The notes: a model not told the origin generated them from the sequence alone. A stretch of 22,226 nt of DNA from an uncultured Eubacterium sp. (GCA_910584595.1 CAJUBQ010000076.1:1-22226), one strand, 5' to 3'; positions 12,404 through 21,084 are shown, numbered from the stretch's first letter. Program-made: numbers and translations.

Positions 12404-12988
12404 ATGAGTCTGGTACCTTATGTCATTGAACAGACAAGCCGTGGAGAACGCAGTTATGATATCTATTCCCGTCTGTTAAAAGACAGGATTATATTTCTCG
12501 GAGAAGAGGTAACGGATGTATCTGCAAGCCTTACGGTAGCGCAGCTGTTGTTTTTGGAATCCGAAGATCCGGGTAAGGATATTCATTTGTATATCAATTC
12601 TCCGGGAGGAAGTGTTACCGCAGGATTGGCAATTTATGATACGATGCAGTATATTAAATGTGATGTTTCTACAATTTGTATCGGTTTGGCAGCAAGTATG
12701 GGAGCTTTTCTGCTGGCAGGAGGCAAAAAAGGAAAGCGTATGGCGCTTCCAAATGCCGAGATTATGATTCACCAGCCGTCCGGCGGAGCCAGAGGACAGG
12801 CGACAGAGATTCAGATTGTGGCTGAAAATATATTAAAAACAAAGAAAAAGCTGAATGAGATGCTGGCGGCTAATACAGGCAAGCCGGTAGAAGTTATTGC
12901 GCAGGATACGGAACGGGATCATTTCATGGATGCGCAGGAAGCGTTGGACTACGGTCTCATTGACAGCATAGTGACGAATCGTGAGTAA
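12404..12988 (+). CDS. clpP: ATP-dependent Clp protease proteolytic subunit
   Basis: ClpP forms a double-ring serine peptidase that degrades proteins fed by ClpX or ClpC. The triad is complete: S98 (GLAASMGAF), H123 (MIHQPSGG) and D172 (ERDHFMDA). The 194-aa length is standard, with only a short propeptide (MSLVPYVIEQTSRGER). The frame opens at 12383 directly after tig, but TGGAGGG lies about 7 nt before the ATG at 12404 and homologues begin MSLVPYVIEQ. It is followed by clpX, the partner unfoldase, and the Lon gene. It is likely co-transcribed with tig. Confidence 0.97.
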   Translation: MSLVPYVIEQTSRGERSYDIYSRLLKDRIIFLGEEVTDVSASLTVAQLLFLESEDPGKDIHLYINSPGGSVTAGLAIYDTMQYIKCDVSTICIGLAASMGAFLLAGGKKGKRMALPNAEIMIHQPSGGARGQATEIQIVAENILKTKKKLNEMLAANTGKPVEVIAQDTERDHFMDAQEALDYGLIDSIVTNRE

Positions 12989-13013
12989 GTATAGATCAAG
13001 AAGGGGTGAAATG

Positions 13014-14285
13014 ATGCCAGGCAAAATCAGCGACAGCAAGGTTAGGTGTTCTTTCTGCGGAAAGCCGCAGGAGCAGGTACGGAAGCTGATTGCCGGACCA
13101 AATGGAGCATATATCTGTGATGAATGTGTGGATATCTGTTCTGAGATTATCGAAGAGGAATTTGCAAGGGAAGAGGCTGAGATGGATATGGACATCGAAG
13201 CGGAAATCGAAACCCCGTTTGAAATTAATCTTCAGAAACCGGAAAAGCTTAAGGCTTTTCTGGATGATTATGTAATCGGTCAGGAAGAGGCGAAAAAAGT
13301 ATTATCTGTTGCGGTTTACAACCATTATAAGCGGATTCTTGCAGACGCGCAGCTGGATGATGTAGAATTGCAAAAGAGCAACATTTTGATGCTGGGGCCT
13401 ACCGGTTCGGGAAAAACGCTGTTGGCACAGACATTGGCAAGAATTCTGAACGTACCGTTTGCTATCGCTGATGCAACGACATTGACAGAAGCAGGATACG
13501 TGGGAGAAGATGTGGAAAATATTTTGCTGAAACTGATCCAGGCGGCAGAGTATGATATTGAACGTGCGCAGTATGGCATTATTTACATTGACGAAATTGA
13601 CAAAATAACAAAAAAATCAGAAAATGTATCAATTACAAGAGACGTTTCCGGCGAAGGGGTTCAGCAGGCGCTGTTAAAGATTCTGGAAGGCACCAATGCT
13701 TCTGTGCCTCCGCAGGGCGGCAGAAAACATCCGCAGCAGGAACTCATTCAGATTGATACGACGAATATACTTTTCCTCTGTGGCGGAGCTTTCGACGGAT
13801 TAGAAAAGATTATTGAGACTCGGATGGATCAAAAATCCATTGGTTTTAATGCAGAGATTTCAGAAATATCCAAACGAAACGTCGGAGAAGCTTTGAAGCA
13901 GACAATGCCGCAGGATTTGGTAAAATTTGGGCTGATTCCTGAGTTTGTAGGGCGTGTACCGGTGATGGTTTCCCTGGATTCGCTGGATAAAACAGCGTTA
14001 AAGCGGATTTTAACAGAGCCGAAAAACTCTCTGATTAAGCAGTACTGCAAACTGTTTGAACTGGACGGCATTGAATTGGAATTTGCAGACGATGCAATAG
14101 AAGCGATTGCAGACAAATCACTGGAACGTAAGACCGGCGCCAGAGGACTGCGTGCGATTATGGAAAGTACATTGATGGACCTGATGTACCGGATTCCATC
14201 GGACGATACGATCCGCAAGTGTACAATCACAAGAAATGCGGTGGACAAAACCGGAGATCCTCTGATTGAATATAAAAGCGCTTAA
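13014..14285 (+). CDS. clpX: ATP-dependent Clp protease ATP-binding subunit ClpX
   Basis: ClpX is the AAA+ hexameric unfoldase that delivers substrates to ClpP. Its N-terminal zinc finger has C12, C15, C35 and C38 (CSFCGK, CDECVDIC). Walker A GPTGSGKT is at 128-135, the pore loop GYVGED at 161-166, Walker B IIYIDEID at 189-196, the ClpP-docking IGF tripeptide at 276-278, and sensor 2 GARGLR at 375-380. The length (423 aa) is normal. The frame is open from a GTG inside clpP (12981), but AAGGGGTG at 13001-13008 fits the ATG at 13014, or the adjacent one at 13011. A terminator follows the stop. Confidence 0.97.
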   Translation: MPGKISDSKVRCSFCGKPQEQVRKLIAGPNGAYICDECVDICSEIIEEEFAREEAEMDMDIEAEIETPFEINLQKPEKLKAFLDDYVIGQEEAKKVLSVAVYNHYKRILADAQLDDVELQKSNILMLGPTGSGKTLLAQTLARILNVPFAIADATTLTEAGYVGEDVENILLKLIQAAEYDIERAQYGIIYIDEIDKITKKSENVSITRDVSGEGVQQALLKILEGTNASVPPQGGRKHPQQELIQIDTTNILFLCGGAFDGLEKIIETRMDQKSIGFNAEISEISKRNVGEALKQTMPQDLVKFGLIPEFVGRVPVMVSLDSLDKTALKRILTEPKNSLIKQYCKLFELDGIELEFADDAIEAIADKSLERKTGARGLRAIMESTLMDLMYRIPSDDTIRKCTITRNAVDKTGDPLIEYKSA

Positions 14286-14304
14286 TCGTATTTGTCTGCA
14301 GCGG

Positions 14305-14334
14305 AAGGAGAACCATAATGGGTCTCCTTTTTTT
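14305..14334 (+). terminator. Terminator after clpX
   Basis: AAGGAGAACC (14305-14314) pairs with GGGTCTCCTT (14320-14329), with one mismatch, followed by a T run. It lies between clpX and lon, so lon is at least partly separately expressed. Confidence 0.85.
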
Positions 14335-14381
14335 GCTTTGCGAACGAAAGCATGAAACGAAAAATGAGGAGAACAGACAAT

Positions 14382-16697
14382 ATGTGTGAAATTATGAAAA
14401 TAATGCCTGCGGTATCTCTGCGGGGAATGGTAATTCTTCCGGGCATGATTATTCATTTTGATATTAGTAAACCGCATTCGATTCATGCGGTAGAAGAAGC
14501 TATGCAGAAGGATGAAAAAATATTTCTCATAACTTTAAAAAACAGTGATGCAGACGAACCGGCGCAAGAAGATTTTTATGAAGTCGGCGTCATTGCAAAG
14601 ATTAAGCAGCTGATTCGAATGCCAAACAACATTGTAAGAGTGCTTGTGGAAGGGTTAGAACGCGCGGGACTGCAGGAAATTGTAGATCATACGGATTATT
14701 ATATGATGCAGGTAGAGCGTTTTGATGAAGAAGCTTTGGGTGAGATTATGCCTCAGGCGCAGGAAGCAATGCTGATGAGCATGAAAGAGACGATTTATAA
14801 GTACTGCCAGCTCAATCCGCGCACCGGACGTGATTTTTTAAAACAGGTTGAGGAAGCCAGGCAGGTAGAAGTGATGATTGACCTGGCAGCAAATAATCTG
14901 CCGCTGTATTATGAACATAAACAACAGATTTTATCTGCGGTAAATTTAACACAGCGGTATGAAGTGTTTATGGGGATCCTGCTAAATGAGCTGGAAGTCA
15001 TTGCTATCCGCAATGATTTTCAAAAAAAGCTGAAAAGCGCAGTCGATAAAAATCAAAGAGAATATATTTTGAGGGAGCAGCTGCATTTGATTCGTCAGGA
15101 ACTTGGAGAGACGAATACAGATACCGATGTGGAAAAGTTCAGGGCCAAGACGGAAAAATTGAAGGCGGATAGAGAAATTAAAGATAAACTATACGAAGAA
15201 ATTCAGCGTTTTCAGAATCTTCCGGCAAGTTCTTCGGAAAGCGCGGTGATTCGCGGTTATATCGAAGCGTTGCTGGATTTGCCATGGAAAAAGGGTTCCA
15301 AAGATAACAAGGATATTAAAAATGCAGAACGGATTTTGAATGAAGACCATTATGGCATGGATAAAGTAAAGGAACGTGTGCTGGAATTTCTGGCAGTACG
15401 AAATCTGACGAATAAGGGCGACAGTCCGATTATTTGCCTCGTAGGCCCTCCGGGAACAGGCAAGACAAGCATCGCAAAGTCAGTGGCAACGGCTTTAGAT
15501 AAAAAATACGTCCGTATTTGTCTGGGCGGTGTTCGCGACGAGGCAGAAATACGCGGCCATAGAAAGACATATGTAGGCGCTATGCCAGGAAGGATTATTA
15601 CAGGATTAAAAAGCGCTGGTGTGAATAATCCGCTGATGCTGTTAGATGAGATTGATAAGCTTGGCAGTGATTTTAAAGGAGATCCGGCGTCGGCGCTGCT
15701 GGAAGTTTTGGACAGCGAGCAAAACAGCCGGTTTTGCGACCATTATATTGAGGTGCCGGTAGATCTGTCGGAAGTATTGTTTATAGCGACAGCCAATGAC
15801 GCAGGCGGTATTCCAAGACCGTTGTTAGACCGTATGGAGCTGATTGAAGTATCCAGTTATACAGAAAATGAAAAGCTGCACATTGCGAAAGAACATCTGA
15901 TGGCCAAACAGATGAAAAAGAACGGGCTGAAAAAAGATCAGCTCTGTATTAGTGATAAGGCGCTTGCAAAAATTATAAACGGATATACAAAAGAAGCAGG
16001 AGTGCGGAATCTGGAACGTAAAATTGGAGCAGTTTGCAGGAAAGCGGCAAGGATGATCTATGAAAAAGAACGTGATAGCGTTCGTGTTACAGGCAGTAAT
16101 TTGGAGAAATATTTGGGTATCGTTCGATATACTCCGGAATCTGTTAATGAAAAAGACGATATTGGCATTGTCAGAGGTCTGGCATGGACAAGCGTTGGCG
16201 GCGTTACACTGGAGGTAGAGGTCAATTGTATGCCGGGAAAAGGTGAGATGAAGCTGACTGGCAAGCTTGGCGACGTGATGAAGGAATCAGCGATGGCAGC
16301 ATTAAGCTGTGTTCGTGCTTTAAGCGAAGAATATCATATCAAGGACGATTATTTTACGAAGCATGATTTTCACATTCATATTCCGGAAGGAGCAACGCCA
16401 AAAGATGGACCGTCAGCAGGAATTACAATGTCAGTGGCGCTTTTGTCAGCTGTTGCGAAAATCCCGGTGCGTGCAGATGTGGCAATGACCGGAGAAATTA
16501 CGCTGCGGGGAAGGGTGCTTCCGATTGGCGGATTAAAGGAAAAGCTTTTGGCTGCAAAAAATGCCGGTATAAAGACTGTCTGTATACCAAAGAAAAATGA
16601 AAAAGATTTATCCGAGATTGATGATGAAATTACAAAGGGGATGAAAATCGTATTGGCAGAACAGATCAAAGAAGTATTACAAGCTGCGTTTGTTTAG
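14382..16697 (+). CDS. lon: ATP-dependent protease Lon (LonA type)
   Basis: Lon is a soluble homohexameric AAA+ serine protease that removes misfolded and regulatory proteins. Domains in order: N-terminal substrate-binding LON domain (about 8-195, MPAVSLRGMVILPGMIIHFD), coiled coil, AAA+ module with Walker A GPPGTGKT (355-362) and Walker B LMLLDEID (about 418-425), then the protease domain with S678 (KDGPSAGITM) and K721 (GGLKEKLL) as the Ser-Lys dyad. It is full length at 771 aa. An upstream ATG at 14352 is in frame, but GAGGAG lies about 10 nt before the ATG at 14382, so that start is preferred. It is followed by ysxC at 9 nt, as in many Firmicutes. Confidence 0.97.
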   Translation: MCEIMKIMPAVSLRGMVILPGMIIHFDISKPHSIHAVEEAMQKDEKIFLITLKNSDADEPAQEDFYEVGVIAKIKQLIRMPNNIVRVLVEGLERAGLQEIVDHTDYYMMQVERFDEEALGEIMPQAQEAMLMSMKETIYKYCQLNPRTGRDFLKQVEEARQVEVMIDLAANNLPLYYEHKQQILSAVNLTQRYEVFMGILLNELEVIAIRNDFQKKLKSAVDKNQREYILREQLHLIRQELGETNTDTDVEKFRAKTEKLKADREIKDKLYEEIQRFQNLPASSSESAVIRGYIEALLDLPWKKGSKDNKDIKNAERILNEDHYGMDKVKERVLEFLAVRNLTNKGDSPIICLVGPPGTGKTSIAKSVATALDKKYVRICLGGVRDEAEIRGHRKTYVGAMPGRIITGLKSAGVNNPLMLLDEIDKLGSDFKGDPASALLEVLDSEQNSRFCDHYIEVPVDLSEVLFIATANDAGGIPRPLLDRMELIEVSSYTENEKLHIAKEHLMAKQMKKNGLKKDQLCISDKALAKIINGYTKEAGVRNLERKIGAVCRKAARMIYEKERDSVRVTGSNLEKYLGIVRYTPESVNEKDDIGIVRGLAWTSVGGVTLEVEVNCMPGKGEMKLTGKLGDVMKESAMAALSCVRALSEEYHIKDDYFTKHDFHIHIPEGATPKDGPSAGITMSVALLSAVAKIPVRADVAMTGEITLRGRVLPIGGLKEKLLAAKNAGIKTVCIPKKNEKDLSEIDDEITKGMKIVLAEQIKEVLQAAFV

Positions 16698-16706
16698 GAG
16701 AAGATC

Positions 16707-17312
16707 ATGATTATAAGGAATGTGGAATTAGAAACCGTGTGCGGGATTACAAGTAAGATTCCTGATAACCGATTGCCGGAAATTGCATTTGCCGGAAAAT
16801 CAAATGTCGGAAAGTCGTCTTTAATTAACGCACTCATGAATCGCAAGTCTTTGGCACGTACATCGGCACAGCCGGGAAAGACACAGACCATTAACTTTTA
16901 TAATATTAACAGCGCTATGTATCTGGTAGATCTACCCGGTTATGGTTATGCAAAAGTACCGGAATCAGAACGAGTGAAATGGGGAAAAATGATAGAACGC
17001 TACCTACATGCATCGAAACAGCTGCAGGCAGTATTTTTACTGGTAGATATTCGCCATAAGCCGTCTGCGAATGATAAAACGATGTACGAGTGGATTGTGT
17101 ACCAGGGCTATCGTCCGATCATTATTGCAACGAAATTAGATAAGCTGAAGCGAAGTCAGATTCAAAGAGCCGTCAAAGAAGTGCGTGAAGGGCTTGGACT
17201 GCGGTCGGATGACCATTTGATTCCATTTTCAGCACAGACAAAACAGGGCAGAGACGAAATCTGGCAGGTTATGGATGATTTCATTGGCTGGACCGAACCG
17301 GAAAAGAGTTGA
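16707..17312 (+). CDS. ysxC: Ribosome biogenesis GTP-binding protein YsxC/EngB
   Basis: This essential-type GTPase acts in late 50S ribosomal subunit assembly. G1 is GKSNVGKS (30-37), G2 region PGKTQTINF with T59 or T61, G3 DLPGYG (75-80), G4 TKLDK (142-146) and G5 SAQT (175-178). The 201-aa length is typical. The Shine-Dalgarno GGAGAAG overlaps the lon stop codon, so translation is probably coupled to lon. Its own stop is 10 nt before the zinc-binding protein gene. The lon-ysxC order is a known conserved pair in Firmicutes. Confidence 0.96.
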   Translation: MIIRNVELETVCGITSKIPDNRLPEIAFAGKSNVGKSSLINALMNRKSLARTSAQPGKTQTINFYNINSAMYLVDLPGYGYAKVPESERVKWGKMIERYLHASKQLQAVFLLVDIRHKPSANDKTMYEWIVYQGYRPIIIATKLDKLKRSQIQRAVKEVREGLGLRSDDHLIPFSAQTKQGRDEIWQVMDDFIGWTEPEKS

Positions 17313-17322
17313 AAGGAAAAGA

Positions 17323-18237
17323 ATGAAGCAGAAATATGTGTTTGTTGCAGCTATGCTGCTTGTACTGATGGTTTCCAGTGTTCTTTTGACGAATATTTAT
17401 ATTCACAAAGAACGTGACCATGCGCAAATGGACCAATCTGAACAGGATTTTTATATTTTAACTTCTTTTTATCCGATATATATAGCTGCGAAAAATATTG
17501 TTGGAGACTGCGAAGGCGTGATACTGCAAAATTTAAGTGAACCGCAAACCGGCTGTATGCATGATTATCAATTGACAACCGAAGATATGCGAAAGCTTTC
17601 TTATGCTGATGCCTTTCTTGTAAACGGAGGAGGTATAGAGAATTTTTTGTCGGATGTTGCGAGACAATATCCGGATATTTCTGTCATAAATGCGAGTGAA
17701 GGCATACAGCTGGCAGACGGTAACGCCCATGTGTGGATGAGCATTCAAGATCATATGACGCAGATACAGACAATTACAGAGCAGCTTGCAGCGTTAGACA
17801 AAGCGCATGCCTCTGTATACAAAGAAAACAGCAGGCAGTATCTTGCCAGGTTGGAGGATGTGCATCACAGCCAGCAGGCGGCTGCACAAAAATCCAAAGC
17901 AGCCAGAGTCCTGATTTTTCATGAAGCTTTTGCATATATCGCCAGAGATTACGGACTTACTGTATCCGGCGGCATTGATCTGGACGAAGAACGCCAGATC
18001 AGCGCCGGAGAGGTAGCAGGGTTGTTAGATCAAATACGAAAACAAAAAGTTGGCGTGATTCTGGCGGAAGAATTGTATGGCAGACAAATGTGTGAAGCGC
18101 TGAAACAGGAAGCTGATATTCAGGTGATTTATTTGGATACGTGTGTGCGGGGAGATTACAGTGCGGATAGTTACTGCAAAGCAATGAAAGAGAACATTGC
18201 CCGGCTGAGTAAAATAGGAAATCAAGATAAAAAATAA
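17323..18237 (+). CDS. znuA: Zinc-type ABC transporter substrate-binding protein
   Basis: This protein captures metal outside the membrane for the ABC importer encoded just downstream. Likely metal ligands are H80 (GCMHDYQLT), H136 (NAHVWMS), H200 (IFHEAFAYIARDYG) and D272. Three His plus Asp fits zinc rather than the manganese-type His-His-Glu-Asp set. The N-terminus (MKQKYVFVAAMLLVLMVSS...) is a hydrophobic segment without a lipobox cysteine, so the protein seems held by an uncleaved anchor or released, unlike most Gram-positive binding proteins. The frame is open into ysxC (17275), but GAAAGGAAAAG favours the ATG at 17323. It sits at the end of the lon-ysxC unit; the ATPase and permease follow after 238 bp. 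The symbol is given by function. Confidence 0.92.
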   Translation: MKQKYVFVAAMLLVLMVSSVLLTNIYIHKERDHAQMDQSEQDFYILTSFYPIYIAAKNIVGDCEGVILQNLSEPQTGCMHDYQLTTEDMRKLSYADAFLVNGGGIENFLSDVARQYPDISVINASEGIQLADGNAHVWMSIQDHMTQIQTITEQLAALDKAHASVYKENSRQYLARLEDVHHSQQAAAQKSKAARVLIFHEAFAYIARDYGLTVSGGIDLDEERQISAGEVAGLLDQIRKQKVGVILAEELYGRQMCEALKQEADIQVIYLDTCVRGDYSADSYCKAMKENIARLSKIGNQDKK

Positions 18238-18475
18238 ATTAAAATTAGAGATTATATTATGATTTTATATTGTGATAATCGCCCAAGACGGAAAATTATA
18301 ATTTGAAATCTCTTTGAAATTTCACAGAATACAGGTTATTTGATACGAATGTTTGAAAATCCGGGTAAATGACAATGGAAAAATAAAATAATAAGATAAA
18401 AATCATTTCTTAATAAAATTTTATGCTTAACATTATTTTCTACTATTAAGATATAATTTTTAACAGGAGTTAACT
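18238..18475. promoter_or_regulatory. AT-rich gap between binding-protein and ATPase genes, with palindromes and a candidate promoter
   Basis: AAATTATAATTT (about 18294-18305) is a perfect 12-bp palindrome. GATTAT and ATAATC lie about 18251-18281 as an inverted pair. TTTGAAAT occurs twice between about 18302 and 18321. A candidate promoter is TTAACA (18427-18432) with TATAAT (18452-18457), but its 19-nt spacer is long. The gap may hold a Zur-type or other metal-responsive operator. I see no exact match to the B. subtilis Zur box as I recall it. Confidence 0.4.
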
Positions 18476-19222
18476 ATGCGCAAAATTATTCAGCCATGCG
18501 GTTTGCATTGCATGAAGATTCATCATCTGAGTGTATCAATCGGAACACAGGAAATACTTACAGATATTAATCTGCATATCCATTGCGGTACGCTGAATGC
18601 AGTGATTGGGAAAAACGGAGCCGGGAAATCTACATTGGTCAGAGCCATGCTTGGAGATGTTCCTTATACCGGACGTGTTGAATTTAAAGATCGTGAAGAT
18701 GGCAAGCTGCAGCAATTAAAAATCGGATACGTTCCGCAGAACATAAATATAGAAAAGCATACGCCTGTCAGTGTTTATGATTTGATTGCGTGCTATCATT
18801 CACGTTTTCCTGTGTTTTTGGGCAAAAAAAAGAAACTGTATCAGGAAGTGAAAGAAAGCTTAAAGATTTTTGAAGCAGATTCGCTGCTGGATAAGCAGGT
18901 ATGCAATCTTTCCGGCGGAGAGCTGCAGCGTGTCTTGTTATCTTTAGCAGTTTTAGACGAGCCGAATCTGCTGCTGCTGGATGAGCCGGTATCCGGTATC
19001 GATCAAAACGGCATGGAACTGTTTTACAAGCTTATGGATTATTTAAAACGTAATTTTGATCTGGCAGTAATATTGATTTCGCATGATTTGGATTATGTAG
19101 AAAAATATGCAGATAAGGTGATTCTGTTAGATAAGACAGTGTTAAAACAGGGAACTGTGAAAGAGGTGTATCAAAGCAGAGAGTTTCGTCAGGTTTTTGG
19201 CAAGATGGGGGGATATGCATGA
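18476..19222 (+). CDS. znuC: Zinc-type ABC transporter ATP-binding protein
   Basis: This is the cytoplasmic motor of the metal importer. Walker A is GKNGAGKST (45-53), Q-loop Q88, signature LSGGE (145-149), Walker B LLLLDE (165-170) and switch H203 (SHD). The length, 248 aa, is normal for the family. AGGAG lies 7 nt before the chosen ATG, which gives a 12-residue N-terminal lead containing CGLHC before the usual family start (MKIHHLSVSIG). The gene overlaps the permease by 4 nt (ATGA). It has its own candidate promoter, so it can be expressed independently of the binding protein. Confidence 0.94.
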   Translation: MRKIIQPCGLHCMKIHHLSVSIGTQEILTDINLHIHCGTLNAVIGKNGAGKSTLVRAMLGDVPYTGRVEFKDREDGKLQQLKIGYVPQNINIEKHTPVSVYDLIACYHSRFPVFLGKKKKLYQEVKESLKIFEADSLLDKQVCNLSGGELQRVLLSLAVLDEPNLLLLDEPVSGIDQNGMELFYKLMDYLKRNFDLAVILISHDLDYVEKYADKVILLDKTVLKQGTVKEVYQSREFRQVFGKMGGYA

Positions 19223-20034
19223 CTGAATTTTTTACCGAGTGGCTGCAGTATGGATTTATGAAACATGCATTTGTTGCAATTTTAATTATAACGCCTTTGT
19301 TTGGAATGATTGGGACGATGATTGTAGATCGTAAAATGGCCTATTTTTCAGATGCCCTTGGGCATTGTGCATTGACTGGCATCGCGATTGGCGTTGTGTT
19401 CGGTATTTCCAATACAAATGTATCTATGATGCTGTTTGCAGTCATATTTGCCTTATTGTTAAATAAACTGGGCGCTAAGGGAATGGCAGCGAATGATACG
19501 GTAATTTCTGTGGTTTCCAGCTGCAGCATTGCCCTTGGACTGGCTATTTTGTCAAAGGGAGGAAATTTTAGTCAATATTCCAGCCTGCTTGTTGGCGATA
19601 TTTTAAGCATTAATTATACAGAGATTATATATTTGGCAGTTATTTTTGCAGTTACGCTCGTTTTTTGGATCGTTTGCTATAATTGGCTTTATGCGGCCGG
19701 TATTCATCGGACATTGGCAAAAAGCAGGCGTATTCGCGTTCGTCTGATGGAAAACTTGTTTGCGGTATTGACAGCGCTGATTGTCATGGTTTCGATTAAA
19801 TGGATAGGTATATTAATTATTAACGCACTGTTAATTTTGCCGGCGGCTTCAAGCAGAAACATTTCAGAAAATTTACGGGAATATCATTTTTTTTCGATTC
19901 TGTTTTCTATGTTTTCAGGAATCTTTGGGCTGCTGATTTCTTATTTTACGAATATGGCTACCGGGCCGGTGATTGTGATTCTTGCGTCGGTCATTTATTT
20001 TTGCACTTATTGCTATGGCAGCAGAATCCAATAG
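19219..20034 (+). CDS. znuB: Zinc-type ABC transporter permease
   Basis: This 271-aa integral membrane protein of the ABC-3 family shows about eight hydrophobic segments. Family hallmarks include the early MKHAFVAILIITPLFGMIGTMIVDRKMAYFSDALGHCALTGIAIG stretch (about 14-58), where S44-D45-A46-x-G-H is the coupling region conserved in Znu/Adc/Mnt permeases, and the later GILIINALLILPAASSR (about 198-214). The ATG overlaps the ATPase stop as ATGA, so the two are translationally coupled. Its stop codon lies inside the -35 of the mecA promoter. Together with 17323-18237 and 18476-19222 it makes a complete importer. Confidence 0.94.
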   Translation: MTEFFTEWLQYGFMKHAFVAILIITPLFGMIGTMIVDRKMAYFSDALGHCALTGIAIGVVFGISNTNVSMMLFAVIFALLLNKLGAKGMAANDTVISVVSSCSIALGLAILSKGGNFSQYSSLLVGDILSINYTEIIYLAVIFAVTLVFWIVCYNWLYAAGIHRTLAKSRRIRVRLMENLFAVLTALIVMVSIKWIGILIINALLILPAASSRNISENLREYHFFSILFSMFSGIFGLLISYFTNMATGPVIVILASVIYFCTYCYGSRIQ

Positions 20035-20060
20035 ACAATTCGGCATAAGTGGTGTATACT
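20032..20060 (+). promoter_or_regulatory. Sigma-A promoter of mecA
   Basis: TAGACA (20032-20037), 17-nt spacer, TATACT (20055-20060). Each hexamer has a single departure from consensus. The -35 overlaps the permease stop codon. The leader is about 100 nt and contains a TGGCG/CGCCA hairpin. Confidence 0.75.
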
Positions 20061-20168
20061 ATATATGAGAACATATGCAGCGAAACTTTGGTTGTGGCGG
20101 TCACGGACAATGCGCCATCCTTGTTTGCTGTACAATCAGAATATGCGTTGAAAATAGGGTGAGGGAGA

Positions 20169-20846
20169 ATGAGATTTAAGAGAATTAATGTGGATACGGT
20201 GCGCTGTATCGTATCAGAGACAGAATTGATTGAAAATGGCCTGCAAATGGATGATTTTTTGCAAAATGACGGCAAAACAGAAGAATTTTTACGCAAAATC
20301 GTTTCTATGGCAGAAGAGGAAGTTGGCTTTAAAGTACAGGGAGGCCCTTTATCTGTGCAGGTCGCAGTATTGCCGGAGCATCTGCTGGCATTGACATTTT
20401 CCGAACGGCCGGACAGCAATATCCTGAATCTTTTACAGAACTTGAAATCAGCAGTGGACAGTCTTTCAGGCATGGGAAATAAACCGGAGGAAGTGGAACA
20501 GGAGCAGGATGCGCAAGATAGCGATACGTTGGTGGAAGGCTGTGATAAGCGGCTGTACATACTGGAATTTCCGAATATGGATCAGATCATTACTTATGCA
20601 AAATCAATCGTACTGGAAGAACCTGTAGTCAGCAGTGTTTTTCGGATGCAGGAGCGGGGAGCATCGAATTATTATCTGCTGATTGAACGTAATGGACTGG
20701 GTGACAAGGAAATTTGCAGAGTAATCAGCGCTTCAGTCGAATTTATGAAAGACGCTTCTGCGGATATGCATAAGGCGGCTTATCTGGCAGAGCATGGAAC
20801 ATGTGTGCTGCGCAAGGATGCGCTTGAGATTTTGCAAAAGCTGTAA
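20169..20846 (+). CDS. mecA: Adaptor protein MecA family
   Basis: MecA-type adaptors bring substrates to the ClpC unfoldase and help it assemble. The N-terminal substrate-binding domain begins MRFKRINVDTVRCIVSETELIENG (residues 1-24), the family's opening pattern. An acidic linker (about 105-125) joins it to a C-terminal ClpC-binding domain with LYILEFPNMDQIITYAK (about 128-144), YYLLIERNG and AYLAEHGTCVLRKDALEILQ. At 225 aa the length fits. GGGTGAGGG lies just before the ATG. It has its own near-consensus promoter and a strong terminator. No clpC is in the window. It lies about 6 kb from the clpP-clpX genes. In B. subtilis the family controls competence and ClpC targets; the target here is unknown. 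Confidence 0.9.
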   Translation: MRFKRINVDTVRCIVSETELIENGLQMDDFLQNDGKTEEFLRKIVSMAEEEVGFKVQGGPLSVQVAVLPEHLLALTFSERPDSNILNLLQNLKSAVDSLSGMGNKPEEVEQEQDAQDSDTLVEGCDKRLYILEFPNMDQIITYAKSIVLEEPVVSSVFRMQERGASNYYLLIERNGLGDKEICRVISASVEFMKDASADMHKAAYLAEHGTCVLRKDALEILQKL

Positions 20847-20896
20847 TGTCCGGATATATGGCAGCATGAACAGGATGGTTTAGAAATATCAGTTTG

Positions 20897-20929
20897 GCGG
20901 AGGGCAGAAATGTCCTCTGCTTATTTTTT
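20897..20929 (+). terminator. Terminator after mecA
   Basis: GCGGAGGGCA (20897-20906) pairs with TGTCCTCTGC (20911-20920) through ten positions including two G-U pairs, with a GAAA tetraloop and TTATTTTTT after it. Confidence 0.9.
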
Positions 20930-21054
20930 GTGACAGATGACAAAGTTTTGATAAAACAGCGGTAAATAGCGGGCTGCAACCGTAAGTTTACATGAAAATC
21001 TGTAAAAGCAACGCAAAGTTCCTATCATCAAAAGGATAAAATATAAATACTTTT

Positions 21055-21084
21055 TTGACAATCTAATCATAAATATGTTATAAT
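21055..21084 (+). promoter_or_regulatory. Consensus sigma-A promoter of the small secreted protein gene
   Basis: TTGACA (21055-21060), an 18-nt spacer and TATAAT (21079-21084), both hexamers perfect, plus an extended TGT just before the -10. This is the strongest promoter by eye in the window. Confidence 0.85.

Noticed and set aside
18816..18832. A-AAA-AAG slippery heptamer in the zinc ATPase gene, suggesting programmed -1 frameshifting
   Set aside because: The -1 frame stops after about 13 codons, there is no evident downstream structure, and the zero frame is a complete ATPase. A lysine run in an AT-rich gene explains it.
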